From an uncultured Corynebacterium sp. (lineage in GTDB: Bacteria; Actinomycetota; Actinomycetes; Mycobacteriales; Mycobacteriaceae): DNA of 14,250 nt. A program made the position numbers and the translations under genes. Of this stretch, positions 6,466 to 13,078 are shown piece by piece; the first letter of the stretch is position 1; every line of letters starts with the position of its first letter. Below the pieces are notes generated by a model. It was not told where the DNA came from, did not search any database, and saw only the letters and a list, made by a program, of their open reading frames with translations. The stretch covers positions 1 through 14,250 of the forward strand of contig NZ_CALLDG010000134.1 in assembly GCF_937999985.1 (NCBI RefSeq), read 5' to 3'.

Positions 6466-7487
6466 CGCAGTCCTTCCTTGGCCGCGTCCGCGATGGTGTC
6501 CACGTTGGACTTATCCACGAACGACGGTCCGGTGAGGACCGGCTGGCCGCCGCCCACGGTGGATCCGTTGCGCTTGGCCAACCAAAGCGCGTCGATGGCC
6601 ATGTAGCCCTGCAGGTAAGGCTGCTGGTCCACGGCCCACTCGATGGTGCCGTTCTTGATTGCGGCGACGAGCTCCGCGTTGGTGTCGAAGGTGGAGATCT
6701 TCGCCTTGGAGCCGGCCTGCTCCTTGGCCTGCACGGCCGTCAGCGCGACGGGGGCGACCAGACCCATGACCCAGTCGATGTCCTTCTGCTGCGCCAGCTT
6801 GGCCTGCACTGTGGACTGCACGCTGGTCAGATCCATGCCGTTGACGTATAGGTTCTCCACGGAACCGCCGCCGAGGCCCTTCTTGATGCCCGCGCAGCGA
6901 GACTCCTGGCTGGGGTTGCCCTGCTCGTGGATGACGCACAGCACCTTCTTGGCGCCGTCCTTCGACAGGCGCTCGCCGGCGCGCTCGCCGGCGACGGACT
7001 CGTCCTGGCCGAAGAAAGCGCTGACGTCGTACTTCTTGTAGTGCTCCATGCCAGAGTTCAGGCCCACCACGGGGATGTCGGCCTTCGCCGCGCGCTTCGC
7101 CACCGGCCCCAGAGCCTCCGGGGTGGGCATGGTCAGGGCCAGGCCGTCGACGTTGGAATCGATGGCGTTCTGCACCAGGTTCGCCTGGTCAGGCGCCTGT
7201 GGGGAGGAGCTGTAGCGGAGCTCCAGGTTGTTCTTCTTGGCGGCATCCTCCGCGCCCGCGCGGACGAGATCCCAGAAGGTATCGCCCGGCGCGCCGTGGC
7301 TCACCATCGCCACGGTGTAGCGCGGGGTATCCACTCCCCCGCCGCCGTCGCCGGACGCGCCGCCGCGCGGTCGGCCACCGGTCTCTGAGCACGCGGCAAG
7401 CACCGCGCCCGTGCAGATAATCACCAGCATCGCCACTGCGCGGCGGAGGTTAAACCTAATTCCCCAAGAATTCTCCATGCAGAGCAT
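6462..7487 (-). CDS. sugar-binding lipoprotein of the ABC importer
   Basis: This protein captures the substrate outside the cell and delivers it to the permease. The 341-residue precursor has a basic N-region (R11, R15, R16), a hydrophobic segment and a lipobox LAAC at 30-33. Cys33 would be lipidated, anchoring the protein to the outer face of the membrane. A Gly-rich linker (34-52) leads to a periplasmic-binding-protein fold of the ribose/galactose type: FDTNAELVAAI at 267-277 and DQQPYLQGYMAID at 287-299 are typical. Cys184 and Cys198 could form a disulfide. The start is either ATG at 7487 or ATG at 7478; neither has a good ribosome site, and the signal peptide is intact with both. It is the first gene of the operon, and its stop overlaps the permease start. 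The substrate is unknown. Confidence 0.92.
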   Translation of the reverse strand: MLCMENSWGIRFNLRRAVAMLVIICTGAVLAACSETGGRPRGGASGDGGGGVDTPRYTVAMVSHGAPGDTFWDLVRAGAEDAAKKNNLELRYSSSPQAPDQANLVQNAIDSNVDGLALTMPTPEALGPVAKRAAKADIPVVGLNSGMEHYKKYDVSAFFGQDESVAGERAGERLSKDGAKKVLCVIHEQGNPSQESRCAGIKKGLGGGSVENLYVNGMDLTSVQSTVQAKLAQQKDIDWVMGLVAPVALTAVQAKEQAGSKAKISTFDTNAELVAAIKNGTIEWAVDQQPYLQGYMAIDALWLAKRNGSTVGGGQPVLTGPSFVDKSNVDTIADAAKEGLR

Positions 7488-7514
7488 TTTGCCAGTTCAC
7501 AGGGGTAAAACCCA

Positions 7515-7543
7515 ACCCTAAGCGGGCCAACTTAAAGCATTCA
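7515..7543 (-). promoter_or_regulatory. candidate promoter of the ABC importer operon
   Basis: The 63-nt gap between add and the importer operon holds TAGGGT (7515-7520, minus strand), a common corynebacterial -10 form. A weak TGAATG lies 17 nt upstream as -35. Transcription would begin near 7508, giving a leader of about 20 nt. The -35 falls inside the inverted repeat at 7535-7550, so a regulator binding there could control the operon. Confidence 0.35.
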
Positions 7544-7550
7544 GATGCTT
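7535..7550. terminator. short perfect inverted repeat after add; weak terminator or operator
   Basis: AAGCAT and ATGCTT form a 6-bp stem around TCAG, directly after the add stop codon. Read on the minus strand it is followed by TAAGTT, so it may act as a weak intrinsic terminator of add. The stem is short and AT-rich. The same element overlaps the proposed -35 of the importer operon, so an operator role is equally possible. Confidence 0.35.
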
Positions 7551-8870
7551 CTAGCTGGAGGTTTGATCGCCTGCTTCGCCATCGCTTTCCTCATCGTCCA
7601 GGCTAAGGCCCAGCTCCTCCAGCTCGGCCTTGAGGTTCTCCATGGAAAGCTCAATGTCCTGCTGGCCCGCACCCGCTGCAACACCCGCGCCGTGCGGCTG
7701 ACCGTGGCCGTGCAGGCGCTGCATACCGTTGGAAAACTCGGTGCCCTCCGCGTCGCCTGCGTCCAGGGCCTCATCCGGCAGACTGTTGCCAACCTCGGCG
7801 TAGGCCGGGTAGATCACATTGCGCTCCAAGTCCTCGCGCAGCCCCTCGTCGCAGTAGGCCACCTGAAGCGCATTACTCGTAAGCTCCAGCAGCTGCCACA
7901 GCTCCAGGTCGCAGTGCTCGGCCAGCAGCTCGAACTCGCGGGTCATCGTGGTGCCGGAAACCAGGCGGTTATCCGTGTTCACGGTGCAGAAGAAGCCCAT
8001 CTCGTACAGCAGGCCAAACGGGTGCTCCGCCACGTCGTCGCAGATACCCGTCTGCGTATTAGAGGTCGGGCAGATCTCCAGGGCAATGCGCTGGTCGCGC
8101 ATGAAGCGGGCGACTGGACCCAGCTCGATACCACTCATGGTGGCATTAAAGTCCTCGTACACGCGCACGCCGTGGCCGATGCGTCGGGCACCCTGCGCTA
8201 GGGCGTCACGAAGAGAGTCCACACCGGCAGCCTCACCAGCGTGAATGGTGAAAGGAACGAGGTTCTTACGCAGCAGGTCGAACGCAGCGGCATGCTTCGA
8301 CGGCGGGAAGCCATCCTCGGCACCGGCGATGTCGAAGCCCGCCACGTAACCCTCGCCCGGGGTGTGCTCGCCGTAGTTGTCCACCGTGAGCTGAGCGATC
8401 TCCTCGGAGCGGTCCGCGTGGCGCATGGCGCACAGGATCAGGCGCACGTGGATGCGCCCGCCGCGCTCGGCGACCAGGCGCTCGCCCTCCTTCACGCCCT
8501 GCACCGTGGCCTCGACGACCTGCTGCAGGGAAAGACCATCGGCCTGGTGTTGCTCCGGGGCATAGCGCAGCTCGGCGTAGCAGACGTTGTCGGCAGCCAG
8601 ATCCTCGACGGCCTCGCGGGTGATGCGCACCAGCCCCTCGGCGGTCTGCATGACGGCGGTGGTGTGGTCGAAGGTGGTGAGGTAGGTCGGCAGGTCGCCG
8701 GAGTTCGCCGCCTCGTAGAACCACTTCTCCAGCTCTGCAGGGTCGGTGGTGGGCAGCTCGTAGCCGATCTTCTCGGCGAGCTCGACCAGGGTGGCGGGGC
8801 GCACGCCGCCGTCCAGGTGGTCGTGGAGCTCTACTTTGGGACGGGACGCGATGATGTCAGAGTCAATCAT
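7551..8870 (-). CDS. add: adenosine deaminase with C-terminal extension
   Basis: This cytoplasmic enzyme hydrolyses adenosine (and deoxyadenosine) to inosine and ammonia in purine salvage. Counted from the ATG at 8870 (439 residues), it shows HDHLDGG with zinc ligands H16 and H18, HAGE at 210-213 with ligand H210 and catalytic E213, GHG with H233, and TVNTDNR with zinc ligand D300. The residue after D300 is Asn, where the mouse enzyme has a second Asp; I recall Asn as usual in actinobacterial enzymes. The catalytic domain ends near 361. The last 78 residues are an extra tail with HGHGQPHG, Gly/Ala runs and an acidic end. The frame also opens at ATG 8891. The 8870 start is preferred because TAGGAT lies 8 nt before it, usable as a -10 box or, through AGGA, as a ribosome site. 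It lies just downstream of the YihY gene and upstream of the importer operon. Confidence 0.95.
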   Translation of the reverse strand: MIDSDIIASRPKVELHDHLDGGVRPATLVELAEKIGYELPTTDPAELEKWFYEAANSGDLPTYLTTFDHTTAVMQTAEGLVRITREAVEDLAADNVCYAELRYAPEQHQADGLSLQQVVEATVQGVKEGERLVAERGGRIHVRLILCAMRHADRSEEIAQLTVDNYGEHTPGEGYVAGFDIAGAEDGFPPSKHAAAFDLLRKNLVPFTIHAGEAAGVDSLRDALAQGARRIGHGVRVYEDFNATMSGIELGPVARFMRDQRIALEICPTSNTQTGICDDVAEHPFGLLYEMGFFCTVNTDNRLVSGTTMTREFELLAEHCDLELWQLLELTSNALQVAYCDEGLREDLERNVIYPAYAEVGNSLPDEALDAGDAEGTEFSNGMQRLHGHGQPHGAGVAAGAGQQDIELSMENLKAELEELGLSLDDEESDGEAGDQTSS

Positions 8871-8878
8871 GTCTAAAG

Positions 8879-8884
8879 ATCCTA
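8879..8884 (-). promoter_or_regulatory. candidate -10 hexamer or ribosome site for add
   Basis: TAGGAT on the minus strand fits TANNNT and lies exactly 8 nt before the ATG at 8870, compatible with a leaderless transcript. The AGGA inside it, 9 nt from the ATG, could instead serve as a Shine-Dalgarno sequence. Either reading supports the 8870 start. Confidence 0.4.
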
Positions 8885-8917
8885 GCTGCATCCGTGTCCC
8901 ACGCTCGCAGCTGGCCG

Positions 8918-10000
8918 CTAGCGCTTGAAGATCTTGGTGACCAATCCGCCGACGACCACGCCCGCGGCCGCGCCGACACCGAGCAGGCCGGCGCGGTTGG
9001 CGTCGGTGCTACCCGCACGCACCTCCTGGCGCACGCGAATGACGGCGGCCGGCGGCGCATCCGGGCGCAGGTTAGCCAGGGATTCCGGTGTGGTCGCAGC
9101 CCACGCGGAGCAGTACAGCAGGATGCGCCAGATGAAGTACATCAGCACCATCACACCGATCACCGGGCCGAAGGCGGCGCCGGCGGGGTTGGACAGTGCA
9201 TTGGAGAAGAACACGGTAGCGAACTGCTTGAAGATCTCGAACAGGATCGCGCCGATAATGGCGGCCTTCACCGCGGACTTGCGGGGCACCTTGGTGCGCG
9301 GCAGGTAGAGGATCATCCAGAAGAACACGCAGAAGTTGGCGATCAGCGCCACCAGCAGAGCCACCGCGAAGGTGATGTAGCGAATGCCCGGCACGTCGGC
9401 CAGCCCGACTGCATCCAGCAGCTGGGTAGTCAGTCCGGAGTTACCGATGGTGGTGATAGCAAAGGCGACGATCAGGGAGACCAACAGGCCGATCAGGCCG
9501 ATCAGGTCCTTGATCTTGCCAGATACGAAGCCGGCAGGCTTGCCGTCGACCTTCCACATCTCGGAAACGCCCAGGCGCAGGTGGGCGATCCAGCCCAGCC
9601 CGGTCCACAAGGCCAGCAGAAGACCGATGGAGAACACGGACTTCCTCTGTTCGATGGACTGTTCGATGATGGTCTGCAGCACTTCGCCCATGTTGCCTTC
9701 GCCCATGTTGGCGACCTTGTCCATGACGTCGTTCAGCAGCTTCTCGTTGCCCGCCAGAATCATGGCCATCACGGCCAAGGTCAGCATCATCAGCGGGAAG
9801 ATCGTCATCACTGAGAAGTAGGTGATGCCAGCGGCGTACTGGTTGCCGCCCTGTTCGGTGTACCGATCCTGCATCCGCAGCACGTGATCCAGCCACGGCC
9901 ACTTGTCGCGGTACTTATCCAGCGGGCCTGGATCGTCCTTGCGGGATCGCTCCACGCCGTAGTTATCCAGTTTGTTTTTATCAGGATCGGTGGTCGCCAA
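8918..10000 (-). CDS. YihY/BrkB-type inner-membrane protein
   Basis: This is a multi-pass membrane protein of the YihY/BrkB family, of poorly defined role. Some members were once called ribonuclease BN, which is not supported. With the start used here it has 360 residues. A polar N-terminus is followed by hydrophobic segments at about 56-82 (with YAAGITYFSVMTIFPL, the family hallmark), 123-138, 165-185, 209-232, 243-265 and 276-298. A Gly/Ala-rich hydrophobic stretch lies at 335-354, before a basic KIFKR end. The frame is open to a GTG at 10045, but no ribosome site precedes that codon and it abuts a terminator hairpin. A TTG at 10000 has GGAAGGAAGGG 8 nt upstream and is preferred; this choice is inference. 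add follows 47 nt downstream and may share its transcript. Confidence 0.88.
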   Translation of the reverse strand: MATTDPDKNKLDNYGVERSRKDDPGPLDKYRDKWPWLDHVLRMQDRYTEQGGNQYAAGITYFSVMTIFPLMMLTLAVMAMILAGNEKLLNDVMDKVANMGEGNMGEVLQTIIEQSIEQRKSVFSIGLLLALWTGLGWIAHLRLGVSEMWKVDGKPAGFVSGKIKDLIGLIGLLVSLIVAFAITTIGNSGLTTQLLDAVGLADVPGIRYITFAVALLVALIANFCVFFWMILYLPRTKVPRKSAVKAAIIGAILFEIFKQFATVFFSNALSNPAGAAFGPVIGVMVLMYFIWRILLYCSAWAATTPESLANLRPDAPPAAVIRVRQEVRAGSTDANRAGLLGVGAAAGVVVGGLVTKIFKR

Positions 10001-10008
10001 AGGGACGG

Positions 10009-10019
10009 CCCTTCCTTCC
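10009..10019 (-). promoter_or_regulatory. strong ribosome binding site supporting the TTG start at 10000
   Basis: The minus strand reads GGAAGGAAGGG, then an 8-nt spacer, then TTG at 10000. This is the best Shine-Dalgarno match near the 5' end of the YihY-type gene and argues against the upstream GTG at 10045. Confidence 0.6.
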
Positions 10020-10048
10020 GGTCGTCTCGTCTTGAAGATTCTCACATT

Positions 10049-10081
10049 AGTAAAGCACGGCGGGGGCTGCCGTGCTTTACT
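10049..10081. terminator. 12-bp perfect hairpin after trpS
   Basis: AGTAAAGCACGG (10049-10060) and its exact reverse complement (10070-10081) enclose a 9-nt loop. The hairpin lies 33 nt after the trpS stop on the minus strand, just before the YihY-type gene. The 3' side ends in TTTACT with no long U-run, so termination may be partial, but position and stem strength fit the end of the xthA-TRIC-trpS transcript. Confidence 0.7.
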
Positions 10082-10114
10082 GTTTCGCGTTAGTTGTTCC
10101 GCGTTATTGCTTCG

Positions 10115-11146
10115 CTACTGCCTTACTTCCGCCAGGAAGCCCACGCGCTCGTAGACCTGCTCGATGGTCTTCGCCGCGATCTCGCGGGCGCGATCCGCAC
10201 CACTTGCGAGGATGCGGTTCAGTTCGGCGGGGTCGGCCATGTACTCGTCGTAGCGCTGGCGCAGCGGGGTGCAAAACGCCTCCAGCACCTCGGCCGTGTC
10301 CTTCTTCAGGTCGCCGTAGCCAGAGCCGGCCTTCTGGTAGCCCTCCACCAGTTCGTCGATGCTCTTATCCCCCAACGCGGATTGGATGACCAGCAGGTTC
10401 GATACGCCCGGCTTGTTTTCCTTGTCGTAGCGGATCTCACCATCGTTATCGGTTACCGCCGAGCGGATGCGCTTGGCCGAGACCTTCGGGTCGTCCAGCA
10501 GGTTAATCAGACCCTTGGGGTTGTCCGTGGACTTCGACATCTTGGCCGTCGGGTTCTGCAAGTCGTAGATCTTGGCCGCGCCCTCGGGGATGAAGCCCTC
10601 GGGAACCACGAAGGTCTTCTTGTAGCGGGAGTTGAATCGCTCCGCCAGGTTGCGGGTGAGCTCCAGGTGCTGGCGCTGGTCTTCGCCGACCGGCACCAAG
10701 TGCGGGCGGTACAGCAAAATGTCTGCGGCCATAAGCATCGGGTAGGCGTACAGCCCGGAGGTGGTATTGTCACCGCCCTGCTTGGCGGACTTGTCCTTAA
10801 ACTGCGTCATGCGGCGCGCCTCACCATCGCCGGTGATGCACATCAGCACCCATGCCAGCTGGGCATGCTCCGGCACGTGGGACTGCACGTACAGGGTGGA
10901 GCGCTCCGGGTCGATGCCCAGCGCCAGCAGCTGTGCCACGCCCGCGAGGGTGCGTTTGCGCAGATCCTTGGGGCTGTAGCCGGGCACGGTGATGGCGTGC
11001 TGGTCAGGGATGAAGTAGAAGGTCTCGTAGTCTTCCTGCAGCTGTATAAACTGCTTGACTGCTCCCAAGTAGTTGCCCAGGTGGTAGGAATCGCTTGTCG
11101 GCTGCAGGCCGGAGACGACGCGCTGTTTCTTCGCAGGTTGGTTCAT
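10115..11146 (-). CDS. trpS: tryptophanyl-tRNA synthetase
   Basis: This cytoplasmic class I synthetase charges tRNA-Trp with tryptophan using ATP. The 343 residues match the usual bacterial length. GLQPTSDSYHLGN at 13-25 carries the HIGH-equivalent HLGN (22-25), MTQFKDKS is at 113-120, MLMAADILLY at 137-146 and GEDQ at 154-157 are typical of the family, and the catalytic-loop KMSKS is at 202-206. The frame continues upstream to 11362, but that extra 72-residue segment is Arg/Glu-rich shadow of the preceding gene, and the synthetase begins naturally at MNQPAKKQRVVSGLQ. The start lies 11 nt after the TRIC stop. TAAGGT, 8 nt before the ATG, contains AAGG as a possible ribosome site. It is the last gene of the xthA-TRIC-trpS group, followed by a hairpin terminator. 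Confidence 0.97.
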   Translation of the reverse strand: MNQPAKKQRVVSGLQPTSDSYHLGNYLGAVKQFIQLQEDYETFYFIPDQHAITVPGYSPKDLRKRTLAGVAQLLALGIDPERSTLYVQSHVPEHAQLAWVLMCITGDGEARRMTQFKDKSAKQGGDNTTSGLYAYPMLMAADILLYRPHLVPVGEDQRQHLELTRNLAERFNSRYKKTFVVPEGFIPEGAAKIYDLQNPTAKMSKSTDNPKGLINLLDDPKVSAKRIRSAVTDNDGEIRYDKENKPGVSNLLVIQSALGDKSIDELVEGYQKAGSGYGDLKKDTAEVLEAFCTPLRQRYDEYMADPAELNRILASGADRAREIAAKTIEQVYERVGFLAEVRQ

Positions 11147-11157
11147 ATTATGTAACC

Positions 11158-12015
11158 TTACTCGTCGCTGTTCCGGGGTTCTTCGGGCGGGTTTTGTGAC
11201 GCCTGCTCGTCCCCGTATTCGTACTCTCCCCGATCGACCAGTTCGAACCGGTTTTTCCTCTTGCGCTTCTTCTGCCCGGACTTGTCCTTCGGCGCCTTCG
11301 GAGCGCCAACGCTGCGCCGACGCATCTCGCGGCGCTGCACTCCGGCTTTGTTGAGCGCCCACATGGTCAGTCGCCCGGCGGGGTCGCGGACGTATTCACG
11401 CTCCTGGTATTCGAAAACCGGCAGGGAAATGCGGTAGAAGATCGCCAGCAGGCGAAGGCCGAAGGCGAAGATCAGGCAGATGACGATGACCAGCTGGCTA
11501 CCGATGGTCTCGTCCAAGTTGAAGTGCAGCATGCCCATATACATCACCGCTACGAGGATGGCGATGGAGGCGTATAGCTCTTCGCTGAACACCAGGGGAA
11601 CCCGGTCGCACAAAACGTCGCGCAGCACACCGCCGAACACGCCGGTCACCACGGAGGATACGACGACGATCAGGGGGTGGTAGCCAAGTTCCAATGCCAC
11701 CTGGGCACCCAGTAGTGCGAAGGTGGAAAGGCCCACCGCGTCGAGCACCAGGAAGATGGTGCGGAAGTAGTCCATCAAGAAGCTGACCAGCACCGTCACC
11801 AGCGCAGCGCCCAGCACGATGGCGAGGAAGATCGGCTCGTCCACCCAACGCAGCGGGTAGTGGCCGAACAGCAGGTCACGCACCGTGCCGCCACCGAAGG
11901 CGGTCACGGAGGCGATGAGCATGACGCCGAACATGTCCATCCGCTGACGTCCCGCAGCCAACGCCGCCGTCATTGATTCGGCGGTGAGCCCCAGGACGTA
12001 GAGGACGGTCAGCAT
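11158..12015 (-). CDS. TRIC-type (UPF0126) cation channel homologue with long charged tail
   Basis: This membrane protein belongs to the bacterial TRIC/UPF0126 family, whose studied members form trimeric monovalent-cation channels; the role in this organism is unknown. The first 195 residues hold about seven membrane segments in two repeats. Each repeat carries the glycine-rich signature (GGGTVRD at 41-47, GGVLRD at 128-133). Family members are usually about 200-210 residues. Here a further 85-residue cytoplasmic tail is present, strongly basic at about 227-256 (RREMRRR, KKRKRKNR) and acidic at the end. The ATG overlaps the xthA stop by 7 nt, with GGTGGAG 5 nt upstream, so the two are translationally coupled. 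trpS follows after 11 nt. Confidence 0.92.
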   Translation of the reverse strand: MLTVLYVLGLTAESMTAALAAGRQRMDMFGVMLIASVTAFGGGTVRDLLFGHYPLRWVDEPIFLAIVLGAALVTVLVSFLMDYFRTIFLVLDAVGLSTFALLGAQVALELGYHPLIVVVSSVVTGVFGGVLRDVLCDRVPLVFSEELYASIAILVAVMYMGMLHFNLDETIGSQLVIVICLIFAFGLRLLAIFYRISLPVFEYQEREYVRDPAGRLTMWALNKAGVQRREMRRRSVGAPKAPKDKSGQKKRKRKNRFELVDRGEYEYGDEQASQNPPEEPRNSDE

Positions 12016-13019
12016 GCGTACTCCACCAGTACCGGCGAGTGGTCGGACCAGCGCTGGTCGTAGGCCGCGGCCTTATCCACCCACACATTGTTGGCGGTCA
12101 GCGCGCGTTCCAGCATGCCGCGGGTGGCCACCTGTAGGTCGATGCGCCAGCCCGCGTCAGTATCAAAGGCCTGGCCACGATAGGTCCACCAGGAGTAAGG
12201 CCCGGCCTGGTCGGGCAGCACCCGGCGCATCACGTCGAAGTACTGCGGATCATCCACCGCGCCGGCGGCCAGGCGGGCGCTTGCAAGATCCCCCGGCACG
12301 TAGTCCACTGCCCCGAAGAAGTCCCCGGCCACGCCTGCGGGGTTACCGTTGCGGCCGGAATCCTCGGCATCTGCGACCTGGGTGGATTCATCCGGGAAGG
12401 TGCCCAGCAGGGAATCCATAAAGGCCCGCTCGTCGGGCAGGAAGCCGGACTTCTTGCGGTTGGTCTTCCAATTCTTCAGGTCCTCGCGGCGGTGGCAGAT
12501 GTTCCAATCGCCGCCGACCACCAGCTCGAGGTGTCCGGCCTCTTCATCCTGTGCCGCCTGGTTTTGCAGGTACGCGCCGAAGGAATCCAGGAAGCGGTAC
12601 TTCTCGTCCTGCTTCTCCGTCCCCGCCGAGCCGCTGGGCAAGTATAGGGAGGCCACACGCACCGGCAAGTCCCCGGCATCCACCGTGGCTTCGATGTAGC
12701 GGCCAGCGTCGGAAAACTCCTCGCTTCCTGGACCGTCACCGAAGCCAATCTGCACGTCCCGCAGGGGCAATCGCGACAGGATGGCCACCCCGGCTCGCCC
12801 CTTCGCGGCGGCTGGCGCCTGAGCCAGGTGCCACTCGTCCAGTACGGGCTCCAGGGCAGCGCGCGTCTGCTTCTCGTCCGCGCGCACCTCCTGCATCAGC
12901 ACCACGTCCGCTGGCGTGGCTTTAAGCCATGGCAGAATCCCCTGGTTGTCCTCGTGGCGCACCTTCGCTGCCGCCCGAATTCCATTGACGTTGACCGTTG
13001 CAATAGTCAGTGACTTCAT
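12009..13019 (-). CDS. xthA: exodeoxyribonuclease III / AP endonuclease
   Basis: This magnesium-dependent DNA repair enzyme cleaves at abasic sites and removes 3' blocks in base excision repair. The 336-residue product has the exonuclease-endonuclease-phosphatase fold residues: N10 in TVNVNGIR, metal ligand E44 in LMQEVR, Y126 in SLYLPSG, D171 and N173 in GGDWNICH, D294 in WRIDL, and D326-H327 in WSDHSP. All expected catalytic residues are present. E. coli ExoIII has 268 residues. The excess is mainly one insertion of roughly 45-50 residues at about 210-262, between the GDWN motif and SWWTYR. The start ATG at 13019 has a TANNNT hexamer 8 nt upstream. It is the first gene of the xthA-TRIC-trpS group. 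Confidence 0.95.
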   Translation of the reverse strand: MKSLTIATVNVNGIRAAAKVRHEDNQGILPWLKATPADVVLMQEVRADEKQTRAALEPVLDEWHLAQAPAAAKGRAGVAILSRLPLRDVQIGFGDGPGSEEFSDAGRYIEATVDAGDLPVRVASLYLPSGSAGTEKQDEKYRFLDSFGAYLQNQAAQDEEAGHLELVVGGDWNICHRREDLKNWKTNRKKSGFLPDERAFMDSLLGTFPDESTQVADAEDSGRNGNPAGVAGDFFGAVDYVPGDLASARLAAGAVDDPQYFDVMRRVLPDQAGPYSWWTYRGQAFDTDAGWRIDLQVATRGMLERALTANNVWVDKAAAYDQRWSDHSPVLVEYAC

Positions 13020-13027
13020 GAGTCCCT

Positions 13028-13033
13028 ACCCTA
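13028..13033 (-). promoter_or_regulatory. candidate -10 hexamer for xthA, leaderless start
   Basis: TAGGGT on the minus strand lies exactly 8 nt before the xthA ATG. The AGGGA that follows is only 3 nt from the ATG, too close to be a good ribosome site, which favours a leaderless mRNA. No clear -35 box is seen. Confidence 0.45.
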
Positions 13034-13078
13034 CTAACCCGGACTAGTAACCCTCGCTTTCCCTTAAAGCTTTAGAAC

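Noticed and set aside
4705..6606. 633-codon open frame on the plus strand, opposite the ABC importer operon
   Set aside because: It lies entirely antisense to three clear genes, its product is His/Gly/Glu/Gln-rich without any domain, and such frames are expected opposite high-GC coding sequence.
7488..7505. TGTGA half-site resembling a GlxR/CRP-type operator before the importer operon
   Set aside because: Only one half (TGTGA) matches; the second half at the proper spacing does not resemble TCACA.
8884..8912. AGCTGC/GCAGCT inverted repeat between the YihY-type gene and add
   Set aside because: The 6-bp arms with a 17-nt loop and no U-run are too weak to call a terminator or operator.
8894..9814. 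306-codon plus-strand open frame opposite the YihY-type gene
   Set aside because: It is a His/Gln/Asp/Gly-rich shadow of a recognised membrane protein, with no motif.
11147..11362. 72-residue N-terminal extension of trpS
   Set aside because: It overlaps the coding end of the TRIC gene in another frame, is Arg/Glu-rich, and would make the synthetase longer than the family norm. The ATG at 11146 fits the family.
13065..13074. TAAAGCTTTA perfect palindrome after the MFS gene
   Set aside because: It has no loop, so it cannot fold as a terminator hairpin, and it is short enough to arise by chance in an AT-rich spot.
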